A stretch of 8,913 bases of DNA from Sphingomonadales bacterium UBA7471 (GCA_002479765.1 DLOZ01000010.1:48520-57432), one strand, 5' to 3'; shown: positions 1 through 5,857, numbered from the stretch's first letter. Numbers and translations: made by a program. The notes: generated by a model not told the origin, from the sequence alone.

Positions 1-18
1 ATCCCTTCGCCCGCTCCA
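1..18 (+). tRNA. 3' end of tRNA-Gly (partial, left attachment site)
   Basis: The bases read as the last two T-loop bases, the T-stem 3' strand CCCTT, the acceptor strand CGCCCGC, the discriminator T, and CCA. A T discriminator with this acceptor sequence fits tRNA-Gly. The T-stem strand pairs with GAGGG found at the right edge of the window (one G-U pair), and the anticodon there is GCC. The rest of the tRNA would lie left of base 1. Its end lies about 105 bp before the integrase start, as expected for attL. Confidence 0.8.
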
Positions 19-19
19 G

Positions 20-33
20 TTTTCTTAAGAAAA
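20..33. repeat. 14-bp perfect palindrome after the tRNA
   Basis: TTTTCTTAAGAAAA is a perfect palindrome starting one base after the tRNA CCA end. It may belong to tRNA 3'-end processing or termination, or be a protein site in the attachment region. Function is not known. Confidence 0.5.
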
Positions 34-35
34 TC

Positions 36-59
36 AAGGACTTAGCAAAAAGTCCTTTT
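36..59 (+). terminator. Hairpin with T-run downstream of tRNA-Gly
   Basis: AAGGACTT (36-43) and AAGTCCTT (50-57) form an 8-bp stem around the loop AGCAAA, and the stem ends in a run of four T. This fits a rho-independent terminator for the tRNA transcript, insulating the integrase from it. The T-run is short, so efficiency is uncertain. Confidence 0.6.
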
Positions 60-80
60 CGAGATTCCCCAGAAAAACCT

Positions 81-103
81 ATAAACGGATCATAAACGGA
101 TTT
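81..103 (+). repeat. Integrase arm-type repeat pair, left
   Basis: ATAAACGGA occurs at 81-89 and 92-100, two direct copies 11 bp apart, just before the integrase gene. The longer string CATAAACGGATTT (91-103) recurs exactly at 8826-8838, and a second related copy there also has 11-bp spacing. Repeats near both element ends and beside the integrase gene are typical of arm-type integrase binding sites. Because they overlap the probable integrase promoter region, the integrase might repress its own gene. The assignment is inferred from position and repetition. Confidence 0.6.
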
Positions 104-123
104 AGTCGTTTGTGAGGTCGTTA

Positions 124-1422
124 ATGGACGCTGCTGATTCATCCTCAAAATCGAAGCGTCGAGCGCCACCCACGGTGCTTGAAAGCAAGACGTTTAAGGA
201 TGGTGCGATCTATCTCTATCGGCGAGCGGAATACAAAAAACCGACGTGGTTTATCCGTCTCAAGATCCCAGGTGCGAAGGGGTACGTCTGGAAATCCAGC
301 AGGACCACGGATGAGTTCGCTGCCTACAAGGTCGCCGAAGACCTCTACAACCAATCGCTCGTTAAGGTCCTAAGTGGAGCGAAACTCAACTCAAAACGGA
401 TCGCTGATGCGCTGAATGGTTACATAACGTTCCACGAGCGAGAACAAGAGCGACTGTCGATCCACTATAAGATCCTGTTCGCCAAACGTCTCATCCCGAT
501 TTTCAAATCGCGAACCTTCGACGAACTGGACACTGCGCTGGTGAGTGAGGTTCTGGATAAACTGGGTCAGAATTCGAAGCGCAAGTCGCTTTCACCAAAT
601 ACGATAAAGCGTCTGCTCGCTGATCTGCGCCATTTTCTGAATTGGGCGATTGAGCAAGGTTACGCTGACACGTTGCCGAAGTTTCCCAAAATCCGAGATG
701 ATCAAAATCGTCGTCCGCACTTTGACGATGCCGATTGGTCAACGCTAACCCGATATATGGGCACTTTTGTTCGCAAAGCGCACGGTTCCGTTCGCCGAGA
801 CCGAGTGCTGCTGGTGAATTATGTCCTTATTCTCGCCAACACTGGAATACGTGTCGGTGAGGCACGAAATCTGAAGTGGCGTAATATTCGACCAATCACC
901 ACGGCAGACGGGACCGAGACCGTCGCTATGGTTGTGAAGGGCAAGACAGGGATGCGAGAGGTTGTTGCCCGCACATCGGACGTCAAAAAATGGTTCAACA
1001 ACATTCTGACAGAACGGAAGATCGATCTGGGTGACGAAGGTTCGGATTTGCGGAATGCGAGAGCAGTTCCTCCTGACACCTTCGTCTTTTGCGGTCGTGA
1101 CGGGGTTCCGATTGGATCGTTTAAGAAATCCTTTGCCACTCTGCTGAACGATGCTGGCGTCGAGTTCGACACGTTCGGCAACAAGCGTACCCTCTATTCT
1201 CTCCGTCACACCTACGCTACGTTCCGACTGCATGAAGGGGTTAACCAGTATGCGCTTGCCCGAAATATGGGCACGTCGGTCGCGATGTTGGAGCAATTTT
1301 ATGGTCACACCTCCAACATCATTTCTGCCGACGAACTGATGAAAACGTCTTACCGAAAATCGACAAAAGAAAACGATAAACGTCAGAAAGCACCAGACGC
1401 TTTAGGTTGGTTGTCGGTCTAA
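124..1422 (+). CDS. int: Tyrosine recombinase, tRNA-Gly-targeting phage-type integrase
   Basis: This 432-aa enzyme should catalyse integration and excision by cutting and rejoining att sites through a 3'-phosphotyrosine link. An N-terminal arm-binding-like region (about 15-85) is followed by a SAM-like core-binding domain (about 90-190) and a catalytic domain. Visible residues are Arg243 (TGIRVGEAR), a candidate Lys at 272 or 274, Arg361 in YSLRHTYAT and nucleophile Tyr393 in FYGH. The first His of the usual HxxR is Tyr358, and the usual LGH before the nucleophile reads MGT. Both substitutions are common in the integrase subfamily with an MGTSV..E..YGH box, so they are not signs of inactivation. 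The ATG at 124 is preferred because GAGG (114-117) sits six bases before it; an in-frame GTG at 112 would add four residues. It lies next to the tRNA and the arm-type repeats. Confidence 0.95.
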   Translation: MDAADSSSKSKRRAPPTVLESKTFKDGAIYLYRRAEYKKPTWFIRLKIPGAKGYVWKSSRTTDEFAAYKVAEDLYNQSLVKVLSGAKLNSKRIADALNGYITFHEREQERLSIHYKILFAKRLIPIFKSRTFDELDTALVSEVLDKLGQNSKRKSLSPNTIKRLLADLRHFLNWAIEQGYADTLPKFPKIRDDQNRRPHFDDADWSTLTRYMGTFVRKAHGSVRRDRVLLVNYVLILANTGIRVGEARNLKWRNIRPITTADGTETVAMVVKGKTGMREVVARTSDVKKWFNNILTERKIDLGDEGSDLRNARAVPPDTFVFCGRDGVPIGSFKKSFATLLNDAGVEFDTFGNKRTLYSLRHTYATFRLHEGVNQYALARNMGTSVAMLEQFYGHTSNIISADELMKTSYRKSTKENDKRQKAPDALGWLSV

Positions 1423-1477
1423 TCATCCTCTCGGTCCGTTCCAGCGACACACAGCGTCGAGATCGGGTTGTGGCGGG

Positions 1478-1491
1478 TTGCCTATAGGAAA
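1478..1491. repeat. TTGCCTATAGGAAA motif, copy 1
   Basis: This 14-bp string containing the palindrome CCTATAGG recurs exactly at 5858-5871, sixteen bases before the start of the 267-aa gene. Here it lies between the integrase stop and the convergent minus-strand genes, where no obvious gene begins. A mini-ORF of nine codons starts at 1494. It may be a regulator-binding site or a relic of a promoter region. Confidence 0.45.
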
Positions 1492-1519
1492 GGATGGGTT
1501 GGCGTTCTCGAGACGGGTT

Positions 1520-1729
1520 CTAACCCCCAAAATTGCTCGAAACCTGCCGTCCCTGAGCGTCATAAACGTAGATGTTATTCCCTCGCCGAACGCTGACCGT
1601 GCTCGATGTGTATCCCTTCAATCCGTCAACAGGTCCGTTGCCCGCGAACACAGCACATAATTGTCGCTGGTTCGGTCCATAGACGTAGACCTGACTGCCT
1701 CGCTGAACCGCTGTGACGATTTCGGTCAT
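1520..1729 (-). CDS. Small protein with two internal RG..YVY..RQ repeats
   Basis: This 69-aa protein has no signal peptide or membrane span. Its clear feature is a tandem repeat: VQRGSQVYVYGPNQRQ at residues 8-23 and VRRGNNIYVYDAQGRQ at 47-62, an offset of 39, suggesting two copies of one small beta-rich unit. Similar short proteins are, from memory, common in alphaproteobacterial accessory regions, but no function is known to me. The start ATG at 1729 overlaps the TGA of the upstream lipoprotein gene (ATGA, 1726-1729), so the two are probably translationally coupled in one operon. An in-frame GTG at 1741 would add four residues inside the lipoprotein gene and is less likely. Confidence 0.75.
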   Translation of the reverse strand: MTEIVTAVQRGSQVYVYGPNQRQLCAVFAGNGPVDGLKGYTSSTVSVRRGNNIYVYDAQGRQVSSNFGG

Positions 1730-2175
1730 TTGAATTGGCACGATCCAGAATAAAGGATGGTGGTGTCATTTAACGTCACAACCTCGGTGAAATCGCCGAG
1801 AGTGTTAAAACGGAACAGCACGCTACCTTGCGGGATACCGACATTATACCAAATTCCGGACGGAACGATGGTCGCGGGATACTCATCGCTGCCCATACTA
1901 TCTGCCCGTCGATAGATCGACTCTTTGACATCGTAAATCTGAGTGATTTTGATGTCATTACCCTTATCGCACCCCTCGGGAGAGCAGGTGTTTTTGATCG
2001 TTGCTCGACATTCGACCCGAGAGAAACCATCCAGAAACTTTGAGGATGCCTCTGGGGCAGAGGCATAACGAGACATTCGTTTGAGTTGCTCTTGTGACAG
2101 ATCGCCATCGTTGGTTTTTTCGCACCCAGCGAGAAGGATCCCAGATAAACTTAGAATTATCGCTGCTCTGATCAT
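1726..2175 (-). CDS. Putative lipoprotein, first gene of a two-gene operon
   Basis: The 149-aa product has a short basic N-terminus, a hydrophobic segment (residues 4-17) and the lipobox LLAGC with Cys18, so it should be exported by Sec, lipid-modified and anchored in the membrane, probably facing the periplasm. The mature part has three clustered cysteines in a VECRATIKNTCSPEGC segment and one more near the C-terminus, enough for two disulfides. A purine-rich AGGGGGG stretch lies just upstream. A GTG at 2178 directly before the chosen ATG is an equally possible start. It is transcribed together with the repeat-containing 69-aa gene, which it overlaps by four bases. Convergent with the integrase. 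The family is not recognised and no partner can be named. Confidence 0.8.
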   Translation of the reverse strand: MIRAAIILSLSGILLAGCEKTNDGDLSQEQLKRMSRYASAPEASSKFLDGFSRVECRATIKNTCSPEGCDKGNDIKITQIYDVKESIYRRADSMGSDEYPATIVPSGIWYNVGIPQGSVLFRFNTLGDFTEVVTLNDTTILYSGSCQFK

Positions 2176-2405
2176 CACGTATGCCCCCCTCGCTCCACGA
2201 AAATCCCGTACATGAATTAGATGCTGGTAATTGGTGATTTAAGCAAGGAGCAATGTCGGTCTAAAACCTCCGCCAATCCCCTGTTTTCAACGCCAATTCC
2301 AACCGATTTAGAACTAAAAAAGTTGAGTTTTCTGCGCATTTGAAAGGGGTGAGACCTAAAACTTTTATAAATAATCCGTCGAGAATTTTGGATGGATTTG
2401 GAAAA
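2176..2405. promoter_or_regulatory. Divergent intergenic region between lipoprotein and Rep-like genes
   Basis: About 230 bases separate the two divergent starts and should hold promoters for both. On the plus strand, TTGAAA at 2340-2345 is followed 18-20 bases later by the AT-rich TTTATAAATAAT (2364-2375), a reasonable though not ideal -35/-10 pair for the Rep-like gene. That promoter would lie inside the longer reading frame, which favours the ATG at 2406 as start. No convincing short gene was seen here. Confidence 0.35.
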
Positions 2406-2885
2406 ATGTATGTTTCGGGCAAGAGATTTTTTGAGACTGCGGATCAGTGGTTCGCAGACGTTCAACCCAACTATCACATTCGCCTATCGCTGCTGAAAAG
2501 TCGTTCGTTGGGACGAGTTAGCGGGACTGGTTGGCACGGTGGCGACGAGATTTTTTATCGACAGGTGTGTGATAGGTTTGTTCGCAGTCTTTCTCGTCGA
2601 TTTTGCTCTAATAAAAATGTCTGGAAACGCTTTAGACCCATACTGCCGAATATCTGTTGCCTGCACGGTATAGGTGGCAAAACGGCATGGCACTTACACC
2701 TCAACATTCTGGCGCCAGAAGGGGTTGTTGACGTCGATTTTGAAAAAAACGTTTGGGACACCGCAAGGGAAAACCCTTGGATACCATTCGGGCACCACTC
2801 CATTCACGTTGAACCTATCCGTTGTCAGGCAAAGGCAATATCCTACACGATGAAGGAAGGATTTAGCAGCGTCATGCCGTGCTAA
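2406..2885 (+). CDS. HUH-endonuclease / rolling-circle Rep-like replication protein
   Basis: The product is 160 aa from the ATG at 2406, or 182 aa from the TTG at 2340. Three features in the right order suggest a single-tyrosine HUH nuclease of the rolling-circle replication type: a hydrophobic strand like motif 1 (YHIRLSLL, 23-30), a His-hydrophobic-His motif HLHLNI (H96, H98), and a YTMKEG motif with Tyr147 and Lys150 in the Y..K arrangement of motif 3. In that family the histidines bind a metal and the tyrosine nicks the origin. It would thus start replication of the excised circle. The protein is short and stops ten residues after motif 3, so there is no helicase domain and host helicase would be needed. 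ATG 2406 is preferred because promoter-like DNA lies just before it. Assignment is from motif pattern only. Confidence 0.65.
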   Translation: MYVSGKRFFETADQWFADVQPNYHIRLSLLKSRSLGRVSGTGWHGGDEIFYRQVCDRFVRSLSRRFCSNKNVWKRFRPILPNICCLHGIGGKTAWHLHLNILAPEGVVDVDFEKNVWDTARENPWIPFGHHSIHVEPIRCQAKAISYTMKEGFSSVMPC

Positions 2886-2887
2886 TA

Positions 2888-2936
2888 ATCTGAGGTCGGT
2901 GGAGTGAAGTAACCCCTCATAGGGTTCCGCTCAGAT
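2888..2936. other. Nested inverted repeat after the Rep-like gene, candidate origin or structured RNA
   Basis: ATCTGAG (2888-2894) and CTCAGAT (2930-2936) are exact inverted repeats. Inside them CGG (2897-2899) can pair with CCG (2927-2929), and AACCC (2911-2915) with GGGTT (2922-2926). The structure begins three bases after the Rep-like stop codon. No T-run follows, so an intrinsic terminator is unlikely. Rolling-circle origins often lie next to their rep gene and form hairpins, which makes this a candidate nick-site region; it could equally be a structured 3' UTR. Confidence 0.35.
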
Positions 2937-3011
2937 CGCCGAAGCAGATGTTAAAACGAAACGGTGTCATCGCTTCCAGATGCCCTTTCCGACCCACACA
3001 CTTAGAAGACC

Positions 3012-3097
3012 AACTCACTTCCTTACACTTCGCTGATCTAATGCTGCTGCCGTCGACCGCAGCGTAGCAAGGGAGACCAACCGAACGAAGTGAGGTT
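3012..3097. repeat. Inverted-repeat region between Rep-like and membrane-protein genes
   Basis: CTCACTTC (3014-3021) and GAAGTGAG (3087-3094) are inverted copies about 65 bases apart, and between them GCTGC and GCAGC flank the palindrome GTCGAC. The stretch lies downstream of the minus-strand membrane-protein stop codon and could fold in its transcript. No gene is seen in 2886-3108. Confidence 0.3.
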
Positions 3098-3108
3098 GAA
3101 CTGCGCTC

Positions 3109-3477
3109 CTATCTCGGTCCGATTGGTTCGTCGTCCTCATAAACGTCTTCTGGCGGATCACGAGAGACGACTTCTGAAATCTGCTCGCACAGATCCAATT
3201 CGCTTTTCGAGCAAATCTCCCCAATCTCGTCTAGTTTGCCTTGTAGGAATTGATCCTGCCTTTCTCTGCTGAACCACAACCCATTCGTGATGATGAAAAG
3301 AAGGATCGCGGGGAATACTAAGTTTGGATTGTCATCTTCTTTTAAAAAATGTGCCGCCCATCCTCCGATAAACCAAATCGCAAGGATCTGCGCAGTGTGA
3401 CCGATAAAATATAACAGGACAAAAAAAACGAAAATTGCTGCGTAGATGACTGTCGTCTTCGTGATCTTTAGTTTCAT
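3109..3477 (-). CDS. Small membrane protein with three predicted spans
   Basis: The 122-aa product has three hydrophobic stretches, at about residues 9-26, 28-45 and 52-70, the first two separated by only a tight turn. A charged C-terminal half (71-122) follows, rich in Glu and Asp with two cysteines, and is probably cytoplasmic. This points to an inner-membrane protein with a soluble tail. The start at 3477 is preferred because GGGGAG and AAGGA lie directly upstream; an upstream in-frame start at 3519 would add a polar 14-residue stretch that contains this ribosome binding site. It is divergent from the two-gene small operon. The family is not recognised. A role in superinfection exclusion or envelope change is possible by analogy with small membrane proteins of mobile elements, but nothing in the sequence shows it. 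Confidence 0.75.
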   Translation of the reverse strand: MKLKITKTTVIYAAIFVFFVLLYFIGHTAQILAIWFIGGWAAHFLKEDDNPNLVFPAILLFIITNGLWFSRERQDQFLQGKLDEIGEICSKSELDLCEQISEVVSRDPPEDVYEDDEPIGPR

Positions 3478-3581
3478 CGGTCCTTCTCCCCAGATCCTTC
3501 CACCTTTCGCGTCCTCCAAAAAATACCAAATCTCAGATCTGGAAGGAACCTAAATAATTAAAATCCAATAGGAGGACGAGC
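3478..3581. promoter_or_regulatory. Divergent promoter region of membrane-protein gene and small operon
   Basis: This 104-base gap separates two divergent starts. It contains the perfect palindrome CAGATCTG (3534-3541), a possible operator, and the AT-rich TAAATAATTAAAAT just upstream of the plus-strand ribosome site, a -10-like stretch. CCTTCC near 3496 and GGAAGG (3541-3546) form a wider inverted repeat. A regulator encoded by the first small gene could act here, but this is conjecture. Confidence 0.35.
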
Positions 3582-3749
3582 ATGGATCAATATCGAGAAA
3601 TTAAGGATGCCTATGTGGGCGCACAGGTGTCAAAGCGCCAAAAAAGCATGCTGATAAATTGGTGTAAACTGCGCGATACGACACCATCGCAGTGGATCAG
3701 AAGGCATATCGACAGCATCGATGATGATGGAGGAGCGGCATATGCTTAA
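3582..3749 (+). CDS. 55-aa ribbon-helix-helix-like protein, possible regulator
   Basis: This short gene has a perfect GGAGG (3571-3575) six bases before its ATG. Residues 17-48 resemble the helical part of Arc/MetJ-type ribbon-helix-helix repressors: SKRQKSMLINWCKLRD as helix A, a TT turn, then PSQWIRRHIDSID as helix B, close to the common pattern of a T-x-S/P-x-W-I-R turn and helix. The strand before it would be around YVGAQVSK. If right, it would be a small DNA-binding dimer controlling the element, possibly binding the palindrome just upstream. The last eight bases overlap the next gene, which indicates an operon with coupled translation. The assignment rests on pattern resemblance in a very short protein. 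Confidence 0.65.
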   Translation: MDQYREIKDAYVGAQVSKRQKSMLINWCKLRDTTPSQWIRRHIDSIDDDGGAAYA

Positions 3750-3903
3750 GTCGTTACCCAAGACCCTGCTTGATCTAATCACTGCCCTCAAAGGGTTGCC
3801 CAACAGAACGAAGATTGAGGTTTTCGAAGGATCGACGCTCAAGGATATTCCACCTCGCTATCTGTTGGACGCGAAGAAGGCGACGGTGATTGTTCTCATG
3901 TAA
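3742..3903 (+). CDS. 53-aa protein of unknown function, second gene of small operon
   Basis: The gene starts with ATG at 3742 inside the end of the 55-aa gene (ATGCTTAA overlap), with its own strong GGAGG (3729-3733) eight bases upstream. The product has a likely N-terminal helix (residues 3-19), a strand-like IEVFEG segment, and a hydrophobic C-terminus ATVIVLM. No motif is recognised. The strong ribosome site, the overlap with the gene before it and the terminator eight bases after its stop make it a real gene despite its size. It may act with the RHH-like protein, as antitoxin, regulator and excisionase genes often come in such pairs, but no function can be assigned. Confidence 0.7.
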   Translation: MLKSLPKTLLDLITALKGLPNRTKIEVFEGSTLKDIPPRYLLDAKKATVIVLM

Positions 3904-3907
3904 CAAA

Positions 3908-3934
3908 AAACCCTCGCTGGTCAGGCGAGGGTTT
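3908..3934. terminator. Strong bidirectional terminator between convergent units
   Basis: CCCTCGC (3911-3917) and GCGAGGG (3925-3931) form a 7-bp GC-rich stem with a seven-base loop, extended by AAA and TTT. A run of six A precedes the stem (3905-3910), which serves the minus strand as a T-run; the plus-strand T-run is only three bases. It sits exactly between the stop codons of the small operon and the convergent 113-aa gene, so it probably ends both. Confidence 0.85.
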
Positions 3935-3937
3935 CAG

Positions 3938-4279
3938 TCAACTCCCAGTCGACAGGATCAAGACAGTCGGATCTTCGGGATCTGGTTTGAAGTCTTCAAT
4001 GAAGCGATTGTGAGTGTCTCGCGCTGCCCACACAGCAGTATCAGCAGCAATCCAAAGGTCCATCCACTGTTCTCCCGCAATCTCGATTTCAACGTCAATC
4101 GGGCGATACCATTCGGAAAAATAGCGTACTCGCTTTGCCTCTTTGAATGGGTGCGTTTCGCGGATCCTCACCTTCTTATCTTCTCGAAAAACACTCCACT
4201 CTGTGCTCCGTCCGAATGGGAAGATATGCCAATCGGTAACGATGGGGTTATTATCAATTTCTTGGTTCACCAAATTCAT
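3938..4279 (-). CDS. 113-aa hypothetical protein, co-regulated with the 194/225-aa operon
   Basis: The product is a soluble, acidic protein rich in aromatic residues, especially Trp (DWHIFPF, SEWYRPI, EQWMDLWIAADTAVWAARD), with no signal peptide or membrane span. No family is recognised. The ATG at 4279 is chosen because AAGGACTAC lies upstream at normal spacing and the same AAGGACTAC precedes the 194-aa gene; the longer frame from 4321 would start inside the shared regulatory block. The leader region (4280-4411) is a diverged copy of the one before the 194-aa gene, so the two transcripts should respond to the same signal. It converges on the terminator shared with the small operon. Confidence 0.75.
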   Translation of the reverse strand: MNLVNQEIDNNPIVTDWHIFPFGRSTEWSVFREDKKVRIRETHPFKEAKRVRYFSEWYRPIDVEIEIAGEQWMDLWIAADTAVWAARDTHNRFIEDFKPDPEDPTVLILSTGS

Positions 4280-4321
4280 TTCTGTAGTCCTTACTGTTGA
4301 TTTGATTTCAAGACCGACCAT

Positions 4322-4411
4322 TCGCTCTTGATGTTCTCATTTTACGATTTTTGGCGTTTTTCAGCGCTGCCAACGGAGTTGGTCTGATGCGCAAACTAGG
4401 TTGTCCACTTT
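4322..4411 (-). promoter_or_regulatory. Duplicated regulatory region, copy B (113-aa gene)
   Basis: TCGCTCTTGATGTTCTCATT (4322-4341) followed after one base by TACGA, CAACGG (4371-4376) and AGGTTGTCCACTTT (4398-4411) occur in the same order and almost the same spacing at 5728-5816. On the minus strand TAAAAT just upstream of the most conserved block can serve as a -10 element; a good -35 at 17 bases is not seen, which suggests an activator. The conserved block downstream of -10 may be an operator or start region. CCAAC and GTTGG around 4370-4382 form a small inverted repeat. Confidence 0.6.
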
Positions 4412-4422
4412 GTGTGAGATCG

Positions 4423-5100
4423 TCAGATTTCAGTCGTCGGAATCAGGAAGACCAATCCGCTCTCAACACCAATCATCTCAACCACACCTTTGACGTCGAT
4501 GGTCACGGCATAGTCTTCCGAACGAAGGGATTTCAGTGTTTCGGCAGAAATTGACCCAGCAAACGGCGAGATAACATTGGCATTGTGGGTCTGTCGGAAC
4601 GACGCAACATCCTGCCCGTCACAAATTTGGAGGCAGACACTTTGATTGCCTGTCGTGATGCCGAGATAGAGTTTTGACTTTGATTTCTTCCGACGAACTG
4701 ATTGAAAAAGTCGTGCCACCTTTTTTAATGACCCAACGTTCTCCGCTTTCAGTTCAAAGCGGACGGCAGCATCCCGATTTCGCAGCAGGTTCACATCTGG
4801 GATCTTGCTTATAGGCAAACTCTCGAATTCATTGGGTTCTGCGCCGCAAGCACGCATCAAACGTCCAATGGTCAATTCATCCATCGAAAACTTGCCCGAC
4901 GTGTCGAAACGATCATTCAGCGTACCAATCACGCAATGACCGATTTCATCATATTTCCAACCGACACGCTTTTTGCTTTTCATCACACCACGTCGCTTGG
5001 CGGGCATCACCATAAAACGGTTTGGGGCGAGGATGTAAAAATGCTCGCACACCTTCTCGAAAGGGCGAAGATTGCGCTCAAGGTTGATAGTCGGGACCAT
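4423..5100 (-). CDS. 225-aa protein with possible DNA sliding-clamp-like C-terminal half
   Basis: No family is recognised with certainty. Residues 1-105 give no clue beyond a basic patch (PAKRRGVMKSKKR, 33-45). Residues 113-225 follow the strand-helix-strand order of a PCNA/beta-clamp domain: FELKAENVGSLKKVARLF (115-132), a strand LYLGITT, then VCLQICDGQDVASFRQ, close to the LQ-x-x-D-x-x-x-V pattern of PCNA, then SAETLKSL as the second helix, paired strands DYAVTIDV and VVEMIGV, and a final strand LVFLIPT near the end, as in clamps. If right, it could be a processivity factor or a clamp-binding decoy. It starts two bases after the 194-aa stop in the same operon. There is no visible catalytic motif. 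The gene is certain; the fold is a guess. Confidence 0.8.
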   Translation of the reverse strand: MVPTINLERNLRPFEKVCEHFYILAPNRFMVMPAKRRGVMKSKKRVGWKYDEIGHCVIGTLNDRFDTSGKFSMDELTIGRLMRACGAEPNEFESLPISKIPDVNLLRNRDAAVRFELKAENVGSLKKVARLFQSVRRKKSKSKLYLGITTGNQSVCLQICDGQDVASFRQTHNANVISPFAGSISAETLKSLRSEDYAVTIDVKGVVEMIGVESGLVFLIPTTEI

Positions 5101-5102
5101 GA

Positions 5103-5687
5103 TTAAAGACCCTTCACTTCAACGGAGACAAAATCCTTCAGCGCATCAATCGCTGCCTTGAACGCATTGATCGTATCAGAAGGGACGTTCGACAGGTCAC
5201 TTTGAATGGTCACAACGATGCCAGTTGCCACTGCAACCTTCTGAACCCTGTTCGTCGTTGACGGAAAAAGGTCAGTCACATCCTTCAATTGCGTCAGAGG
5301 AGTGATTTTCCCTTCCGCCAGCGCACTCTGAACCTCAACAGGGTCTTTGCCTGCGAGGACATACAAGGTGGCGTAAGATCCAGGCAGCAGGGGCACATTC
5401 TCAGGGGCAGACAAAACTGAGTGGCGAGCGATCTTTAGCAACTTGCTGATCACGGTCTCTGACATGATCCCATTTTCAACAAGGTGCTTACGGATTGTGC
5501 TGAACTCATCACGTTTTAGTTGCTCCTGTGCCTGAAGGAGCAAGCGACCAGTCTCCATGATGCTGGAGGCAACCTTCCTCCACGAGGCAACAATTCCAAA
5601 TTGGAATTGCTGAACGAGTGAGACGGCATTTTGCTCGTAGGAAATGTCGGTAGTTACGGTCGAGTTAGTCGTTTCAATATTCTTCAT
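5103..5687 (-). CDS. DUF3102-like putative DNA-binding protein
   Basis: This 194-aa protein has a central helical region (about 37-92) of the form METGRLLLQAQEQLK then F..IRKHL...GIMSETVISKLLKIAR, like the DUF3102 or ParB-related helix-turn-helix proteins of mobile elements. It continues with a LPGSYATLYVLAG...VQSALAEGKITPLTQ segment, a pattern often seen directly after such helix-turn-helix domains. The C-terminal part (150-194) may serve for dimerisation. It is therefore a candidate regulator or replication/partition accessory protein. The start ATG at 5687 is preceded by AAGGACTAC, and the gene is first in an operon with the 225-aa gene. The promoter region is one of the two copies found in this element. 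Confidence 0.75.
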   Translation of the reverse strand: MKNIETTNSTVTTDISYEQNAVSLVQQFQFGIVASWRKVASSIMETGRLLLQAQEQLKRDEFSTIRKHLVENGIMSETVISKLLKIARHSVLSAPENVPLLPGSYATLYVLAGKDPVEVQSALAEGKITPLTQLKDVTDLFPSTTNRVQKVAVATGIVVTIQSDLSNVPSDTINAFKAAIDALKDFVSVEVKGL

Positions 5688-5727
5688 AATGTAGTCCTTT
5701 TCGTTTCATGTTTCATCGAAGAGCACC

Positions 5728-5816
5728 TCGCTCTTGATGTTCTCATTGTACGAAAAATGACGATTTTCTGCGCCGACAACGGTCTGAGGATACGGTGAAT
5801 TCAGGTTGTCCACTTT
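5728..5816 (-). promoter_or_regulatory. Duplicated regulatory region, copy A (194/225-aa operon)
   Basis: This copy carries the same blocks as 4322-4411: the 20-bp string at 5728-5747, TACGA at 5749-5753, CAACGG at 5777-5782 and AGGTTGTCCACTTT at 5803-5816. On the minus strand TACAAT takes the place of TAAAAT as a -10 candidate. GACAAC (5775-5780) and GTTGTC (5805-5810) are inverted copies 30 bp apart, possible sites for one regulator. The region is shared with the divergent 267-aa gene. Confidence 0.6.
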
Positions 5817-5857
5817 TGCTTCTGAACACCTTGCGCAACGCTCTGTTGCTCGGCAAA

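Noticed and set aside
745..1308. Long minus-strand open frame inside the integrase gene
   Set aside because: The integrase frame carries clear catalytic motifs; the opposite frame is a shadow with no recognisable content.
124..1422. Integrase inactivated because His in HxxR and LGH are replaced
   Set aside because: Tyr in YSLRH and MGTS before the nucleophile are usual in this integrase subfamily, and both Arg and the Tyr nucleophile are present.
1514..1526. GGGTTCTAACCC as a terminator for the integrase
   Set aside because: The loop would be only two bases and no T-run follows; it also contains the stop codon of the 69-aa gene.
2217..2477. 86-codon minus-strand frame at the start of the Rep-like gene
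   Set aside because: Overlaps the Rep-like coding region and the divergent promoter region and has no supporting motif.
3890..4300. 136-codon plus-strand open frame opposite the 113-aa gene
   Set aside because: It crosses the terminator, has no good ribosome site, and the minus-strand gene has AAGGACTAC and a duplicated promoter region.
4326..4341. LexA-type box (GAAC-N7-GAAC) in the duplicated regulatory block
   Set aside because: The block reads GAAC-N7-GCGA on the minus strand, so the second half does not match; SOS control cannot be claimed.
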